Source: a virus. Taken from it: a stretch of DNA of 21,556 bases. The stretch covers positions 1 to 21,556 of IMG/VR virus record IMGVR_UViG_3300008107_000932; one strand, 5' to 3'. The notes below the pieces were generated by a model. The model ran no database searches, was not told the origin of the DNA, and worked only from the letters and a program-made list of their open reading frames with translations. Below are positions 6,471-14,155 of this stretch, in pieces. The position numbers and the translations under genes are program-made. The first letter of the stretch is position 1, and every line of letters begins with the position of its first letter.

Positions 6471-7403
6471 TCAGCCGAACTTGAGGGCCACGACCGGGCC
6501 AGCCTTGCTGGTCGAGCCGATGTCGTTCACCACCATCGCGTTCCGCGAGGTGGCGAAGGTGAGAGTCTGGTCGAACTCGATGTACCGCTCGCTGGCGGTC
6601 TTCATCGAGATGGCCCGCCGCTCGCCGAAGATCGCGGCCTGCGACAGATCGCCGAACAGGGCAGCCACCTTGCCGGTCGTGCCGGTGAGGGCCGACTCCA
6701 TCGGCTGCACCAGCGTGACCGGGTAGCCGAGGAACGTCTCGCCGAAGCCAGCCGCCACGTTGACGGTGGTGTTGCCACCGGCACCGGACGAGCCGCCGGG
6801 GAGCATGGCGAGCCGCAGCATGGCGGCACCCCAGCCAGCCGGGGAGATGTACCACCGGGCGTTCCGGTTGCGGGCGTACAGCGGAAGCCGAGCCAGCGTG
6901 TCGGTGAAGTTCTTCATCGTCAGGTCGCCGAAGGTCGTGTTGGACGTTGCCGTCACGACCGACGCCGAGTAGGCGGCGAGGAGAATCTTCGTGCAGATGC
7001 CGGTCGTACCGTGGTAGGCCAGCGTGCCGTCACCGATGAAGCCCGAGTTGTCGAAGGCTTCGCTGAAAGCCTGCGCCGTCTCGACGGCCATGGCATCGGC
7101 AAGGTCGACCACCGAGTCTTCAAGCAGGGAGTTCGGAGTGCGGTTTGCCACGCCCCAAATCTTCGCGTTGAGTTCGACGTTGTCGAACGTCACGTCGCTC
7201 GCTGACACCTCGACGTTCTCGCCGACAGGGCGGGCCGTGAGGCCACCCGTGCGCCGCGGGAAGACGAGCGTGTCGGAGTTCATCGTGACCCGCTTGGCGT
7301 ACTGAGGAAACACGCCAAACTCTTCGACCAGCCGGATGATCTCGCTGGACAGCTCGGGGCTGGTCAAAACGCCGCCGAGCGAATTGATGCCACCGGCCTG
7401 CAC
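6471..7403 (-). CDS. Major capsid protein, HK97 fold (shell domain)
   Basis: The 310 codons from GTG 7403 encode an HK97-type capsid: GGVLTSPELSSEIIRLVEE (N-arm to E-loop entry), a central 'NRTPNSLLEDSVVDLADAM' spine helix, 'wyispagwgaaml..a' and FGDLSQAAIFGERRAISM near the C-terminus. GTG 7403 is unlikely to be the true start. The same frame is open further upstream and reads GYVFGDAEARRWCKDHGVG immediately before it, which looks like real coding sequence, while the scaffold-like delta domain lies in another frame (7364-7789). Joining the two needs one -1 shift near 7472-7478, for a protein of about 439 aa, a normal size for delta-domain capsids. Confidence 0.9.
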   Translation of the reverse strand: MQAGGINSLGGVLTSPELSSEIIRLVEEFGVFPQYAKRVTMNSDTLVFPRRTGGLTARPVGENVEVSASDVTFDNVELNAKIWGVANRTPNSLLEDSVVDLADAMAVETAQAFSEAFDNSGFIGDGTLAYHGTTGICTKILLAAYSASVVTATSNTTFGDLTMKNFTDTLARLPLYARNRNARWYISPAGWGAAMLRLAMLPGGSSGAGGNTTVNVAAGFGETFLGYPVTLVQPMESALTGTTGKVAALFGDLSQAAIFGERRAISMKTASERYIEFDQTLTFATSRNAMVVNDIGSTSKAGPVVALKFG

Positions 7404-7789
7404 GCGGTATTCGGTGCCGACGCCGTGATCCTTGCACCACCGACGGGCCTCGGCATCGCCGAAGACGTAGCCCTTGGCTTCGGCACGGCGTACTCGGTTC
7501 GCTTCTCCACGGTCGGCTCCTTCGCCTCGGGGGTCTCGATCGCCTTGGCGGGAGCGGAACGCTCCAGCACGGAACGCAGTTCCTTTTCCTTCTCCGCGAC
7601 CTTCTCCAAGAAGTCGATCTTGGCCTTGATCGCGTCGGCACGGCTCATCAGCGAGCGAAGGGAGTTCTCTTCGGCGGCAACCGCCTCGGCGTCACCTTCC
7701 GCAGCGGGAGCCTCTTCCTGCTCCATCGCGGCTTGAATCTGCGCGGTCACGCTCGCCAGTTCGTCCAGCAGTGCCTTGATCTTGTCCAC
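7364..7789 (-). CDS. Capsid delta (scaffold) domain, N-terminal part of the major capsid gene in a different frame
   Basis: Start GTG 7789 is chosen because AGGAGAG lies about 7 bases upstream; a longer reading to ATG 7879 lacks such a site. The first 105 or so residues (VDKIKALLDELASVTAQIQ, then DAIKAKIDFLEKVAEKEKEL and a glutamate/lysine-rich tail) are a charged coiled coil like the HK97 gp5 delta domain, which scaffolds the prohead and is removed by the protease. After about PKP the frame turns into non-descript sequence, while the capsid frame becomes meaningful. An ordinary single capsid gene would result if one base were restored (for example CCA AGG to CCC AAG GGC). Either an assembly or natural indel, or an unusual programmed shift. 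Confidence 0.7.
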   Translation of the reverse strand: MDKIKALLDELASVTAQIQAAMEQEEAPAAEGDAEAVAAEENSLRSLMSRADAIKAKIDFLEKVAEKEKELRSVLERSAPAKAIETPEAKEPTVEKRTEYAVPKPRATSSAMPRPVGGARITASAPNTACRPVASIRSAAF

Positions 7790-7899
7790 GGCGATCTCTC
7801 CTAGTTCGATTCGTGGCGACGCGGACGCATCGCCTACGGTCGAAACTACGGATCGCAGCCCACACCCATGCAGACGCACGGCGAGCGAGAGTAAAAGAC

Positions 7900-8035
7900 T
7901 CAGCCCGCCTTGGTGCGGCGAACCTCGGCGGCGGCGAGGACGTGCTTGTCAGTCGCGCCGCAGCATCGGCATCGCTGCGACGAGCAGTTTGCCGTCGCGG
8001 CACTTGGAACACGGATCGCCCGTCTTAGCGGCCAT
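7900..8035 (-). pseudogene. Small zinc-ribbon protein, frame apparently broken
   Basis: ATG 8035 overlaps the protease stop by 11 bases and opens MAAKTGDPCSKCRDGKLLVA, the first CxxC half of a zinc ribbon. This frame stops at 7949 after 28 codons. Skipping one base near 7973-7976 continues into QRCRCCGATDKHVLAAAEVR and RTKAG to a stop at 7900, supplying the second cysteine pair and a basic tail. Together they form a plausible 46-residue zinc-ribbon protein of the 'GDPCxxC ... RCxxCGATDK' kind. Alternatively only a 28-aa peptide is made. Nothing else is seen between 7790 and 7900. Confidence 0.45.
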
Positions 8036-9041
8036 GCTGCTTGAGGTACTCGCGGAGTTCGTTGGCCTTGGACGCTGCAACTGTCCTTGATTCGCGAATC
8101 GCGGACAGCGACTGCCGAAACGCATCGTAGGAACGCTTCGCCACTGCCACGTCGGAGTCGGGATACGCCGGGAACGTGGTCGGGGACACGTCGATCAGCG
8201 AGTCCACGCGCTTGATCGTCCGCACGCTGCGGCCTTCCTCCATGCTCCAATCGTCACCGCCCGGCGCGACTTGGAACGCGAAGGAACTGCCCTTCACGAT
8301 TCCGGCGCGAATGTTCGCGGCGATGTCGCGGCCATAGGTCGTGTCCGGCACGGGAAACTCGTACCGCAGGCCCACGTCATCGACTGAGAGCTTGAGCGTG
8401 TCGGGATAGCGGGCCAGCGGGAAGTTGGCGTCGTGGTTCCACAGCGCGCGGGTCTGAAGCGGCTTCTTGCGGCCGCGCCGCTCAGAAACAAGCGAGAACG
8501 CACCGGGGTCAAGCCGCTCCACGAAGTCGCCGAGGTCGAGCGACAGCACGCCGAACTTCGCCGCGTAGCCGACGATCCACTCGCGGGACTCGTCGCTGCC
8601 TTCCTCGCTCCGCGTCTCGACCGCGAGCAGCGGGGTGTCGGACTCGATCTCGTCAAGGATCAGCGAACGTCGCTCGATGTTCATCGCCATGCTCCTGTCG
8701 TTGTTGTCTGCCGCGTCGATCTGCTTGGTCAGTTTGCTCGCCCACGCCTGTCCCGGATCGCCGCCCCACAAGGCCCACGCAATCCGGCCAGCACTCGGGA
8801 AGCCGTCCTCGCCGGGACTCCATCCCTGTCCCTGCTTGTCCACTTCGTGGCGGGCGAAGTAACTCGCCATCCGCTTCGCCGTGTCTGGCGAAATGTTCGT
8901 GCCGTTGGAAAGGTCGCGGGCGCGGGCCACGCCGACCGCCGTGCCGCCACGATTGAACTCGTCGCGCCACGCCAGCCCCTTCGCGGCCTCGTCGCGAACA
9001 CCGGCGGGCGGCGAGAAGTCGATGTGGTCATACTTCGCCAT
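8025..9041 (-). CDS. Prohead protease (S78-type) with an extra N-terminal domain
   Basis: 338 aa. Residues about 155-300 carry the HK97 prohead protease pattern: EWIVGYAAKFGVLS, ERLDPGAF, RALWNHD (candidate catalytic His203), 'Tlklsvdd.GLryE', 'YGRDIAANIRAGIVKGSSFAF' region (candidate catalytic Ser252/253) and a C-terminal helix. It processes the capsid delta domain during maturation. Residues 1-105 form a separate domain with 'FSPPAGVRDEAAKGL', 'NRGGTAVGVARARDL' and 'PSAGRIAWALWGGDPG', a module seen in phage proteins but not part of the protease fold. An AGGAG sits 7 bases before an internal ATG at 8684 (Met120), so a protease-only product may also be made. The ATG at 9041 follows AAGAAGG and overlaps the portal stop. 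Confidence 0.9.
   Translation of the reverse strand: MAKYDHIDFSPPAGVRDEAAKGLAWRDEFNRGGTAVGVARARDLSNGTNISPDTAKRMASYFARHEVDKQGQGWSPGEDGFPSAGRIAWALWGGDPGQAWASKLTKQIDAADNNDRSMAMNIERRSLILDEIESDTPLLAVETRSEEGSDESREWIVGYAAKFGVLSLDLGDFVERLDPGAFSLVSERRGRKKPLQTRALWNHDANFPLARYPDTLKLSVDDVGLRYEFPVPDTTYGRDIAANIRAGIVKGSSFAFQVAPGGDDWSMEEGRSVRTIKRVDSLIDVSPTTFPAYPDSDVAVAKRSYDAFRQSLSAIRESRTVAASKANELREYLKQHGR
8691..8696 (-). promoter_or_regulatory. Internal ribosome binding site in the protease gene
   Basis: The minus strand reads AGGAGC ATG GCG ATG AAC. The AGGAG is spaced 7 bases from ATG 8684 (Met120 of the long protein), exactly at the boundary between the N-terminal domain and the protease domain. This could permit a second, shorter protease. 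A chance match within GC-rich coding sequence is possible. Confidence 0.45.
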
Positions 9042-10896
9042 CTGTCGCCTTCTTCTTGCGGCTCCGCTTCACCGGCTTGTCGGTGATCGTCTGCGGCGAG
9101 TCATCGACCCACACGTCCACGCTGATGCCTGCGGCCTCGGCGGCGTCGGCCTTGAGCGTGTCGGTGCCGACGAGCAGGACTTGCGAGAACGCGGAAGCGT
9201 AGTCACCGAGCGTGTCGAGCACGGTCTGGCGATCCGCCTCGGGACGGCGGGAAATCATCACGACCGTATTGCCATCCGCGACCGCCTGCGTGGCGAACTC
9301 GCCCCACATCTGCGGGTCGGCGGCGAACGTACGGTCGAAGTCCATGCTGATCGTCATGGCCCGCGACTCGGGCAGCGACCGACCGAGCGGTGCGGCTGGG
9401 GCAGGAGCGGCCTGCGGAGGCTGCACGCTGCCTGCGGGATTGCCAGCCGACACCCCCGCAAGGATCGCCGTGACTTGAGCATCGGAGATGCTCGGGAACG
9501 ACGCGGCGATGAGGGCCGCAGCGCCTTCCTTGGTAAGCAAACCTGCGGGAACTTGAGAAAGAATCGCGATAAGTCCGGTGATCTGCCCACCGTTGAGCGA
9601 CACGTCGGCGACCTGCGGTGCCTCGGGCTGCGCCGGTGCCTCGCTGGTCGGAACCGAGTCGGCAGCCGCAGCGGCCAGCCCGCCTTCGACCGCCTGCCCG
9701 TCGATGCCGCTGTCTGGCTGCTGCTGGGACAGCACGTCGGTCGCGGTCGGCTGCTCGCCGAGCGTTCCCATGTTGAGCGGGCGATAGCGAACGTCGCCGC
9801 CTTCCACTGGGTCGAGGTTCTCGGTCGCTCTAATGTCGTTCGTGCTGACCACGCCGATGTCCCACATGGCCCGATAGAACGCCGAGCGGCTGGCGGCATC
9901 GCCACGCAGCAGCCCACGCACGTCGAACTCGACCAGATAGCGATCGTCATCCGGCAGCAAGTCCCTCATGAACGCCGACTCAAAGCGGCGCAGCCACGGG
10001 ATGATGCAGTGCGTTACGAACGCGATGTCGGAGTCGGGGCTGTCAGCCGCGATGCCAAGCCGCGAGCCGGGGATGCGGAACAGCCTCGCGATCTCTTCCA
10101 ACTGGTAGCGGCGCAGTTCGATGAACTGGCTGTCGGTGTTGCTGGCCTGCGGAATGTCGTAGGGCTTCAGCCCGCCCGTGAGGACCGCCGTGTTGTGGCT
10201 GTTGCCGACGCCGCCATGACGCCGGTCCCACTGCGAGCGGAGTTGCTCGCGGGCCTCGGCGTTGAGTTGACCCTCGGTCGAAAGAACAAACCCGGGGCGG
10301 GCACCGGCCGCAAAAAAGCGTGCCCCGTGCAACTCGCAAGCCCGGGCTAGTGCGATGGCATCCTTGCATTCGTCCACGATGGACATGCCGTTCACGCCGT
10401 CATCGGACGGGCCGCGAATCTGGAGAATCTTCTGCTCGTTGTACGGCGTCTCTTGTCCGTTTTGCTCGCGATACTTGTAGCGGAGGCTTCCGTTCTCCAG
10501 CCGCTCGACCTTCATGCGGCTCGGATGCAGCGGCACAATCTGCCCGGCCTTGAGTTCCGAGAACGCGTCGCCCCACAAGCCGACGTGGAACACGGCCTGC
10601 TCCCGCCACTCAAACGAAGTTTGCCAGCCGTTGGGCTGCGAGTGGAGTTGCTTGTAGAGCGGCAGTTCGCGGGCCTGCCGCTTGCCGCCTCCTGCCGTTC
10701 GCTCAAGCACGTGCAGCGGCAGGCTCGCGACCGTTTCGGCGATCACGCGAAGGCAGGAAAACACCGCCGCAACGGTGTGGGCGTTGCTGGAGTCAATCCG
10801 CACGCCAGCGGAGGAACGCGACGAAGAATCCTCGTCAAACATTCGCTCCTCGCCGGGGAGCCAGAGGATTCGGTGTTCGTGGTTTTGGGCGATCAT
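9028..10896 (-). CDS. Portal protein (HK97 family) with C-terminal HAD-like domain
   Basis: 622 aa from ATG 10896, which overlaps the TerL stop (ATGA); an in-frame extension to 11064 is basic antisense-like sequence. The body has standard portal features: SSNAHTVAAVFSCLRVIAET, 'aslPlhvler', 'lyklLhsqPN.wqt..ew', 'lhPsrm.verlengslryky', 'giArlfriPgsrLGi' and a 'd.lnG.qi..li.ils.v.aGlltke.a..li.asFP' segment usually found at portal C-termini. After a proline/alanine linker, residues 514 to about 605 form a further domain: ISMDFDRTF (D519, D521; HAD motif I), VVMISRRPE (motif II) and VDVWVDDSP (D598, D599; acidic motif). The portal forms the DNA channel; the fused HAD-like phosphohydrolase domain is unusual. 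Confidence 0.93.
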   Translation of the reverse strand: MIAQNHEHRILWLPGEERMFDEDSSSRSSAGVRIDSSNAHTVAAVFSCLRVIAETVASLPLHVLERTAGGGKRQARELPLYKQLHSQPNGWQTSFEWREQAVFHVGLWGDAFSELKAGQIVPLHPSRMKVERLENGSLRYKYREQNGQETPYNEQKILQIRGPSDDGVNGMSIVDECKDAIALARACELHGARFFAAGARPGFVLSTEGQLNAEAREQLRSQWDRRHGGVGNSHNTAVLTGGLKPYDIPQASNTDSQFIELRRYQLEEIARLFRIPGSRLGIAADSPDSDIAFVTHCIIPWLRRFESAFMRDLLPDDDRYLVEFDVRGLLRGDAASRSAFYRAMWDIGVVSTNDIRATENLDPVEGGDVRYRPLNMGTLGEQPTATDVLSQQQPDSGIDGQAVEGGLAAAAADSVPTSEAPAQPEAPQVADVSLNGGQITGLIAILSQVPAGLLTKEGAAALIAASFPSISDAQVTAILAGVSAGNPAGSVQPPQAAPAPAAPLGRSLPESRAMTISMDFDRTFAADPQMWGEFATQAVADGNTVVMISRRPEADRQTVLDTLGDYASAFSQVLLVGTDTLKADAAEAAGISVDVWVDDSPQTITDKPVKRSRKKKATDGEV

Positions 10897-12500
10897 ATGA
10901 AGAAGATTTCCGGCTCGCTGCTGGGCTTCTGCTCGTTGCCGATCCAGCACCCGATGCCTTGGCACAACGCCACGATGCCGTCGATGCGCTCCGTACTCTT
11001 GGCCTTGCTCGGGTAAATGTTTCCGTAGCGGTCTTCGTGGACGGCGACGTTGCCAGCGCACCACGACAGGACGGGATGCCCCGCGTGGCGGATTTTGGCG
11101 TTAGTGATCAGGTTCTCCAGAGCCTTGGCAGGCGCGCTCATGGCGCGACCGCCCTGTGGGTATCCGACCACTTCCACCCCGTCCCCTTGCAGCATGTTGG
11201 CGATCATCTGGCCGTTGAACTTGAGGTCCACCGCCAGTTGCCGCACCCGGTACTGCTCGCAGATGGCCGCGATATCGCGGTGCAGCACGGTGTAGTCGGT
11301 CACGTTGCCGTCAGTAACCTTGATGAATCCGTCGCGTATCCAGCCGAGGTAGTCCACCTTGTCGCGGTTCGTCCGCTCCACGGCGTTCGCCTCGGGAATC
11401 CAGAAGAACGGAAGCACGTCGATGCTGCCGTCTTCGGGGTCTGGGCAGATCAGAACGAGGGCCGTGAGGTCGTAGGTGGTGGCGAGGTCGAGGCCCGCGT
11501 AAACGGGCCGGTCGCCGAAGTCGCGGAGCGGCAGCGATCCCTGCTGCCACGTTTCCGGGGACAGCCAGCGAACGTCAGAAGTGGTCCACGTGTTGAGCCG
11601 ATAGCGGAGAAACGAGTTGAGTTTCGTCGGCGACTGCTCGGCTTCCTTCACGTCGAGGGCGAAGTCGGCAGGCTTGATCGTCACGCCCCACGACGGATTT
11701 GCCTGCGGCCACACGTCGGCGTCCTTCCAATCGGCTCCTTCTTCCATCTCGTAGATGCAGGAGAAGAACGTGGGGTCGTGCTTCCAGTTCGCCGCGACCG
11801 CCTTGGCGTACTGGTACTGCTCGTAGCAGATCCCCTTCCGGTCGTAGCCTGCCGTCGTGATCGAGACGAGGAGTGGCTGCTCGCGTGCCGCGCCGCCGTA
11901 GCGGAGGGCATCCCACAGACGGCGGTCCTTTTGGGCGTGCAACTCATCGAACAGGAGGCCGTGAATATTCAAGCCTTCCGCACGGAACGCGTCGGCGGAA
12001 AGGACGCGGTAGAACGACGCCTCCTTGCGGTAGGCGATCGTGCGGCGGGAGTCGATGACCTCCAGCACCTGTGAGAGTTGCGGTGAGGCCCGCACCATGC
12101 TCGCCGCCTCGCGGTAGACCACCGAGGCCTGCTCACGATCCGCAGCCGCGCCGTAGACTTCGGCCCCGTTCTCGCCGTCCATGACGAGCAGATACAGGCC
12201 GATGCCCGCGAGTAGGGTCGATTTGCCTTGCTTCTTGGCAGTCGAGATGTAAGCGACGCGGAATCGTCGCGTGTCATCGTCCAGCCGCTTCCAGCCGAAC
12301 AACTCGCCGATCATCACAGTCTGCCACTCAAGCAGCGCAAACGGCTTGCCAGCGTGCTTGCCCTTGCTGTGCCGCAGCCAGCCCTCGAAAAACTCGACGG
12401 CGTGCTTCGCGGCCTCAGGGTCGAAGTAGTAGTCAAGCCCCTGACGGACGGCGTCGCTTCGCAGCGTAGGCGGCAACCGGGTCTGTATCTTCGCTGCCAT
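10893..12500 (-). CDS. terL: Terminase large subunit
   Basis: 535 aa. The ATPase domain has Walker A STAKKQGKST (residues 86-95) and Walker B LLFDE (182-186). A downstream TTAGYD coupling motif follows. The nuclease domain begins near YAGLDLATTYDLTA, with Asp338 as first catalytic acid; a later ERIDGIVALCQ segment fits the final acidic residue. Length and layout match the Terminase_1 family. It cuts concatemers and drives DNA into the prohead through the portal. The start (ATG 12500) lies inside the end of terS, a 68-base overlap, longer than the other junctions; its stop overlaps the portal start. Confidence 0.96.
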   Translation of the reverse strand: MAAKIQTRLPPTLRSDAVRQGLDYYFDPEAAKHAVEFFEGWLRHSKGKHAGKPFALLEWQTVMIGELFGWKRLDDDTRRFRVAYISTAKKQGKSTLLAGIGLYLLVMDGENGAEVYGAAADREQASVVYREAASMVRASPQLSQVLEVIDSRRTIAYRKEASFYRVLSADAFRAEGLNIHGLLFDELHAQKDRRLWDALRYGGAAREQPLLVSITTAGYDRKGICYEQYQYAKAVAANWKHDPTFFSCIYEMEEGADWKDADVWPQANPSWGVTIKPADFALDVKEAEQSPTKLNSFLRYRLNTWTTSDVRWLSPETWQQGSLPLRDFGDRPVYAGLDLATTYDLTALVLICPDPEDGSIDVLPFFWIPEANAVERTNRDKVDYLGWIRDGFIKVTDGNVTDYTVLHRDIAAICEQYRVRQLAVDLKFNGQMIANMLQGDGVEVVGYPQGGRAMSAPAKALENLITNAKIRHAGHPVLSWCAGNVAVHEDRYGNIYPSKAKSTERIDGIVALCQGIGCWIGNEQKPSSEPEIFFI

Positions 12501-12963
12501 GCGTTGTGGAGACCTGTGACCTACTGCTCGGGTTCAGTCCGAAGTCCTGCTGCATCCGGCGGATGTCGCTGCGCAGCGACCGCTCATCGACGGCCCATGA
12601 GTGCGGCTGCGTCCACTTAATCCGCATCTTGCCGTCGGTGCGGTTCGGGTCTGGCTCCATCATCACGTTGTCGCGGCCAAACTGGCGGCACTTTGACTTC
12701 GCTTCCAGCCACTTAGACCATGTGTGGCAATAGATCGCCCACGCGTCGATGTCGGCCTCGGTGAACACCCGCATCCGCCGTAGCATCGGCACGGTCGCGT
12801 GCCACTTCTTGACCGCGACTGGATCGTCTTCGATCGACTCTGGCGGATCGAGCTTCTCGACCAACTCAGGCGTCGGCTCGTTCGTGGGCAGCGCGTCCTT
12901 CGACGGGTTGCCGCGAATGTATTTGAGGATCGACGGTTCGGGTGCGGGGCCGCGTTTGCCCAT
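12433..12963 (-). CDS. terS: Terminase small subunit (P27/Terminase_4 type)
   Basis: 176 aa from ATG 12963, which shares one base with the FolE stop (TGATG). It opens MGKRGPAPEPSILKYIRGNP, the recognisable 'kRGp.p.P..lk...GnPgk' start of P27-family small terminases, followed by helical sequence with 'a...Wh..vp.L.....lt..D...l..yc'. These proteins recognise the packaging start site and recruit TerL. A same-frame extension to 13026 lies wholly inside folE and was not used. Its coupling to folE ties the modification genes to the packaging genes. Confidence 0.92.
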   Translation of the reverse strand: MGKRGPAPEPSILKYIRGNPSKDALPTNEPTPELVEKLDPPESIEDDPVAVKKWHATVPMLRRMRVFTEADIDAWAIYCHTWSKWLEAKSKCRQFGRDNVMMEPDPNRTDGKMRIKWTQPHSWAVDERSLRSDIRRMQQDFGLNPSSRSQVSTTHGSEDTDPVAAYAAKRRRPSGA

Positions 12964-13520
12964 CACATCAACTCCAGCAGTTCGCTTCGTGCCATAGGGT
13001 CGTCCTTCATGCAACCTAGCAAACAACTGGTCACCATTTCAGCGTCTGGCTGTCGCACGCCTCGGCATCCCATGCACGAGTGGTGAGCCTTCACAATCAC
13101 GCCAACGCCCAAAGGACGAAGATGATCCATCAAGGCGTTAGCAATCTGATTCGTCATTCGCTCTTGAACTTGAGGGCGTTTGCCGAATAGTTCAACGAGG
13201 CGGGGAATCTTAGACAGCCCGATCACGCGACCGTCTGGCACGTAGCCGACTGCCGCAGTTCCTGTGAATGGCAAGAGGTGGTGCTCGCACATACTGGAAA
13301 ACCGGATGCCGCGTACGACCACCATCTGATCGCTCGTCTCGTTGAACACCGTCCCAAGCACTTCTGCTGGTTGCTGGTGCAGACCGGCTGTCATTTCACG
13401 GAACGCTTTCACGACTCGCTTTGGCGTGTCTCGAAGCCCTTCACGGGACGGGTCTTCGCCGATCCATTCCAGCAGACGGACGACTGCTGCCTGTGCGTGA
13501 AGGTGATCGTGTTCGCTCAT
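12963..13520 (-). CDS. folE: GTP cyclohydrolase I
   Basis: 185 aa from ATG 13520 (ATGA overlap with queE). It converts GTP to 7,8-dihydroneopterin triphosphate, the first step of 7-deazaguanine (and folate) synthesis. Zinc ligands are visible: MCEHHLLPF (Cys78, His81) and HHSCMGCRGV (Cys149). The segments 'REGLRDTPKRVVKAF', 'GLSKIPRLVELFGKRPQVQERMT' and 'plGVgVivkA.H.CM' follow the family closely. Length (185 aa) equals compact type-I enzymes. With queD, queE and queC downstream in the pathway and adjacent here, the role is deazapurine supply, not folate. Confidence 0.96.
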   Translation of the reverse strand: MSEHDHLHAQAAVVRLLEWIGEDPSREGLRDTPKRVVKAFREMTAGLHQQPAEVLGTVFNETSDQMVVVRGIRFSSMCEHHLLPFTGTAAVGYVPDGRVIGLSKIPRLVELFGKRPQVQERMTNQIANALMDHLRPLGVGVIVKAHHSCMGCRGVRQPDAEMVTSCLLGCMKDDPMARSELLELM

Positions 13521-14155
13521 CGGACACTCCATGCCTTGTGCTGCTGCATCGACAGCCGCCATTCGGGGTTCTCCTTGATGAGCCGCAGGCACCACTCGAC
13601 CGCCCTCGGGTCGAGAGTCCATCCGTCAAAAGCCGGGCTGATGAGTTGATGCGTCGCCTTGCACGTTGGCTTCGGCACGGCCTGCCCATGGCCGCGAACG
13701 TACTTAACCTCGTCGGCAGTGAGTTGCCTCACCGCATGTTCTGCGACCTTCGGACTGACCGTGATCCAATCAAGACCGAGGCCGGAAACGTCCTTGCTTC
13801 CATTAGTCTCGATGGCACAAAGAAACCCGGAGGCATTAATAGCATTGACCAGTTCGCGGTCCACTTGCAGCGCAGGCTCGCCGCCGCTGAACACGACCCA
13901 CGCCTTGCGCTCCTCAAACCATTCGTCTGGCTTTCCGACGAGTAGGCGAGCCTCAGAGATGATCTCTTCGGCGGTCATTTTCCTGCCCGACGCGAACTCG
14001 GTGTCACAGTCGAAGCCCCCCGGCGAGTCGTCGGCGGCTTCCATGCGGCAGCGAAGATTGCAACCTGTGAAGCGGACGAACACGCTCATCTGGCCTGCCC
14101 GCATCCCTTCGCCTTGCGGCGACCAGAAGATTTCGTTGACCGTGTAGTGCTTCAT
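13517..14155 (-). CDS. queE: 7-carboxy-7-deazaguanine synthase (radical SAM)
   Basis: 212 aa from ATG 14155, preferred over an upstream start at 14299 because of the ATGA overlap with queD and the family-like MKHYTVNEIFWSPQGEGMRA opening. QueE turns 6-carboxytetrahydropterin into CDG. The SAM-binding GGEP (91-94) and 'IETNGS' are present. The cluster cysteines are spaced C32-X3-C36-X13-C50, an expanded loop compared with the usual CX3CX2C; QueE enzymes are known to vary here. The N-terminal QGEG, the 'sVFVRFTGCNLRC' strand and the 'CDTEF' element all fit. Confidence 0.95.
   Translation of the reverse strand: MKHYTVNEIFWSPQGEGMRAGQMSVFVRFTGCNLRCRMEAADDSPGGFDCDTEFASGRKMTAEEIISEARLLVGKPDEWFEERKAWVVFSGGEPALQVDRELVNAINASGFLCAIETNGSKDVSGLGLDWITVSPKVAEHAVRQLTADEVKYVRGHGQAVPKPTCKATHQLISPAFDGWTLDPRAVEWCLRLIKENPEWRLSMQQHKAWSVR

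Noticed and set aside
5010-7205. 731-codon open frame on the plus strand
   Set aside because: It runs antisense to connector, glycosyltransferase-like and capsid genes and is arginine/glycine/valine-rich with no recognisable motif. Long antisense frames are expected in GC-rich DNA.
7404-7475. GTG 7403 as the true start of the capsid protein
   Set aside because: The same frame upstream reads GYVFGDAEARRW and WCKDHG, which looks like genuine capsid sequence, and no ribosome site precedes 7403.
8881-10350. 489-codon open frame on the plus strand
   Set aside because: Antisense to the portal and protease genes, compositionally a mirror of their codon bias, no family pattern.
10897-11064. N-terminal extension of the portal frame
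   Set aside because: Basic, low-information sequence lying entirely inside terL; ATG 10896 gives an ATGA junction and a normal portal start.
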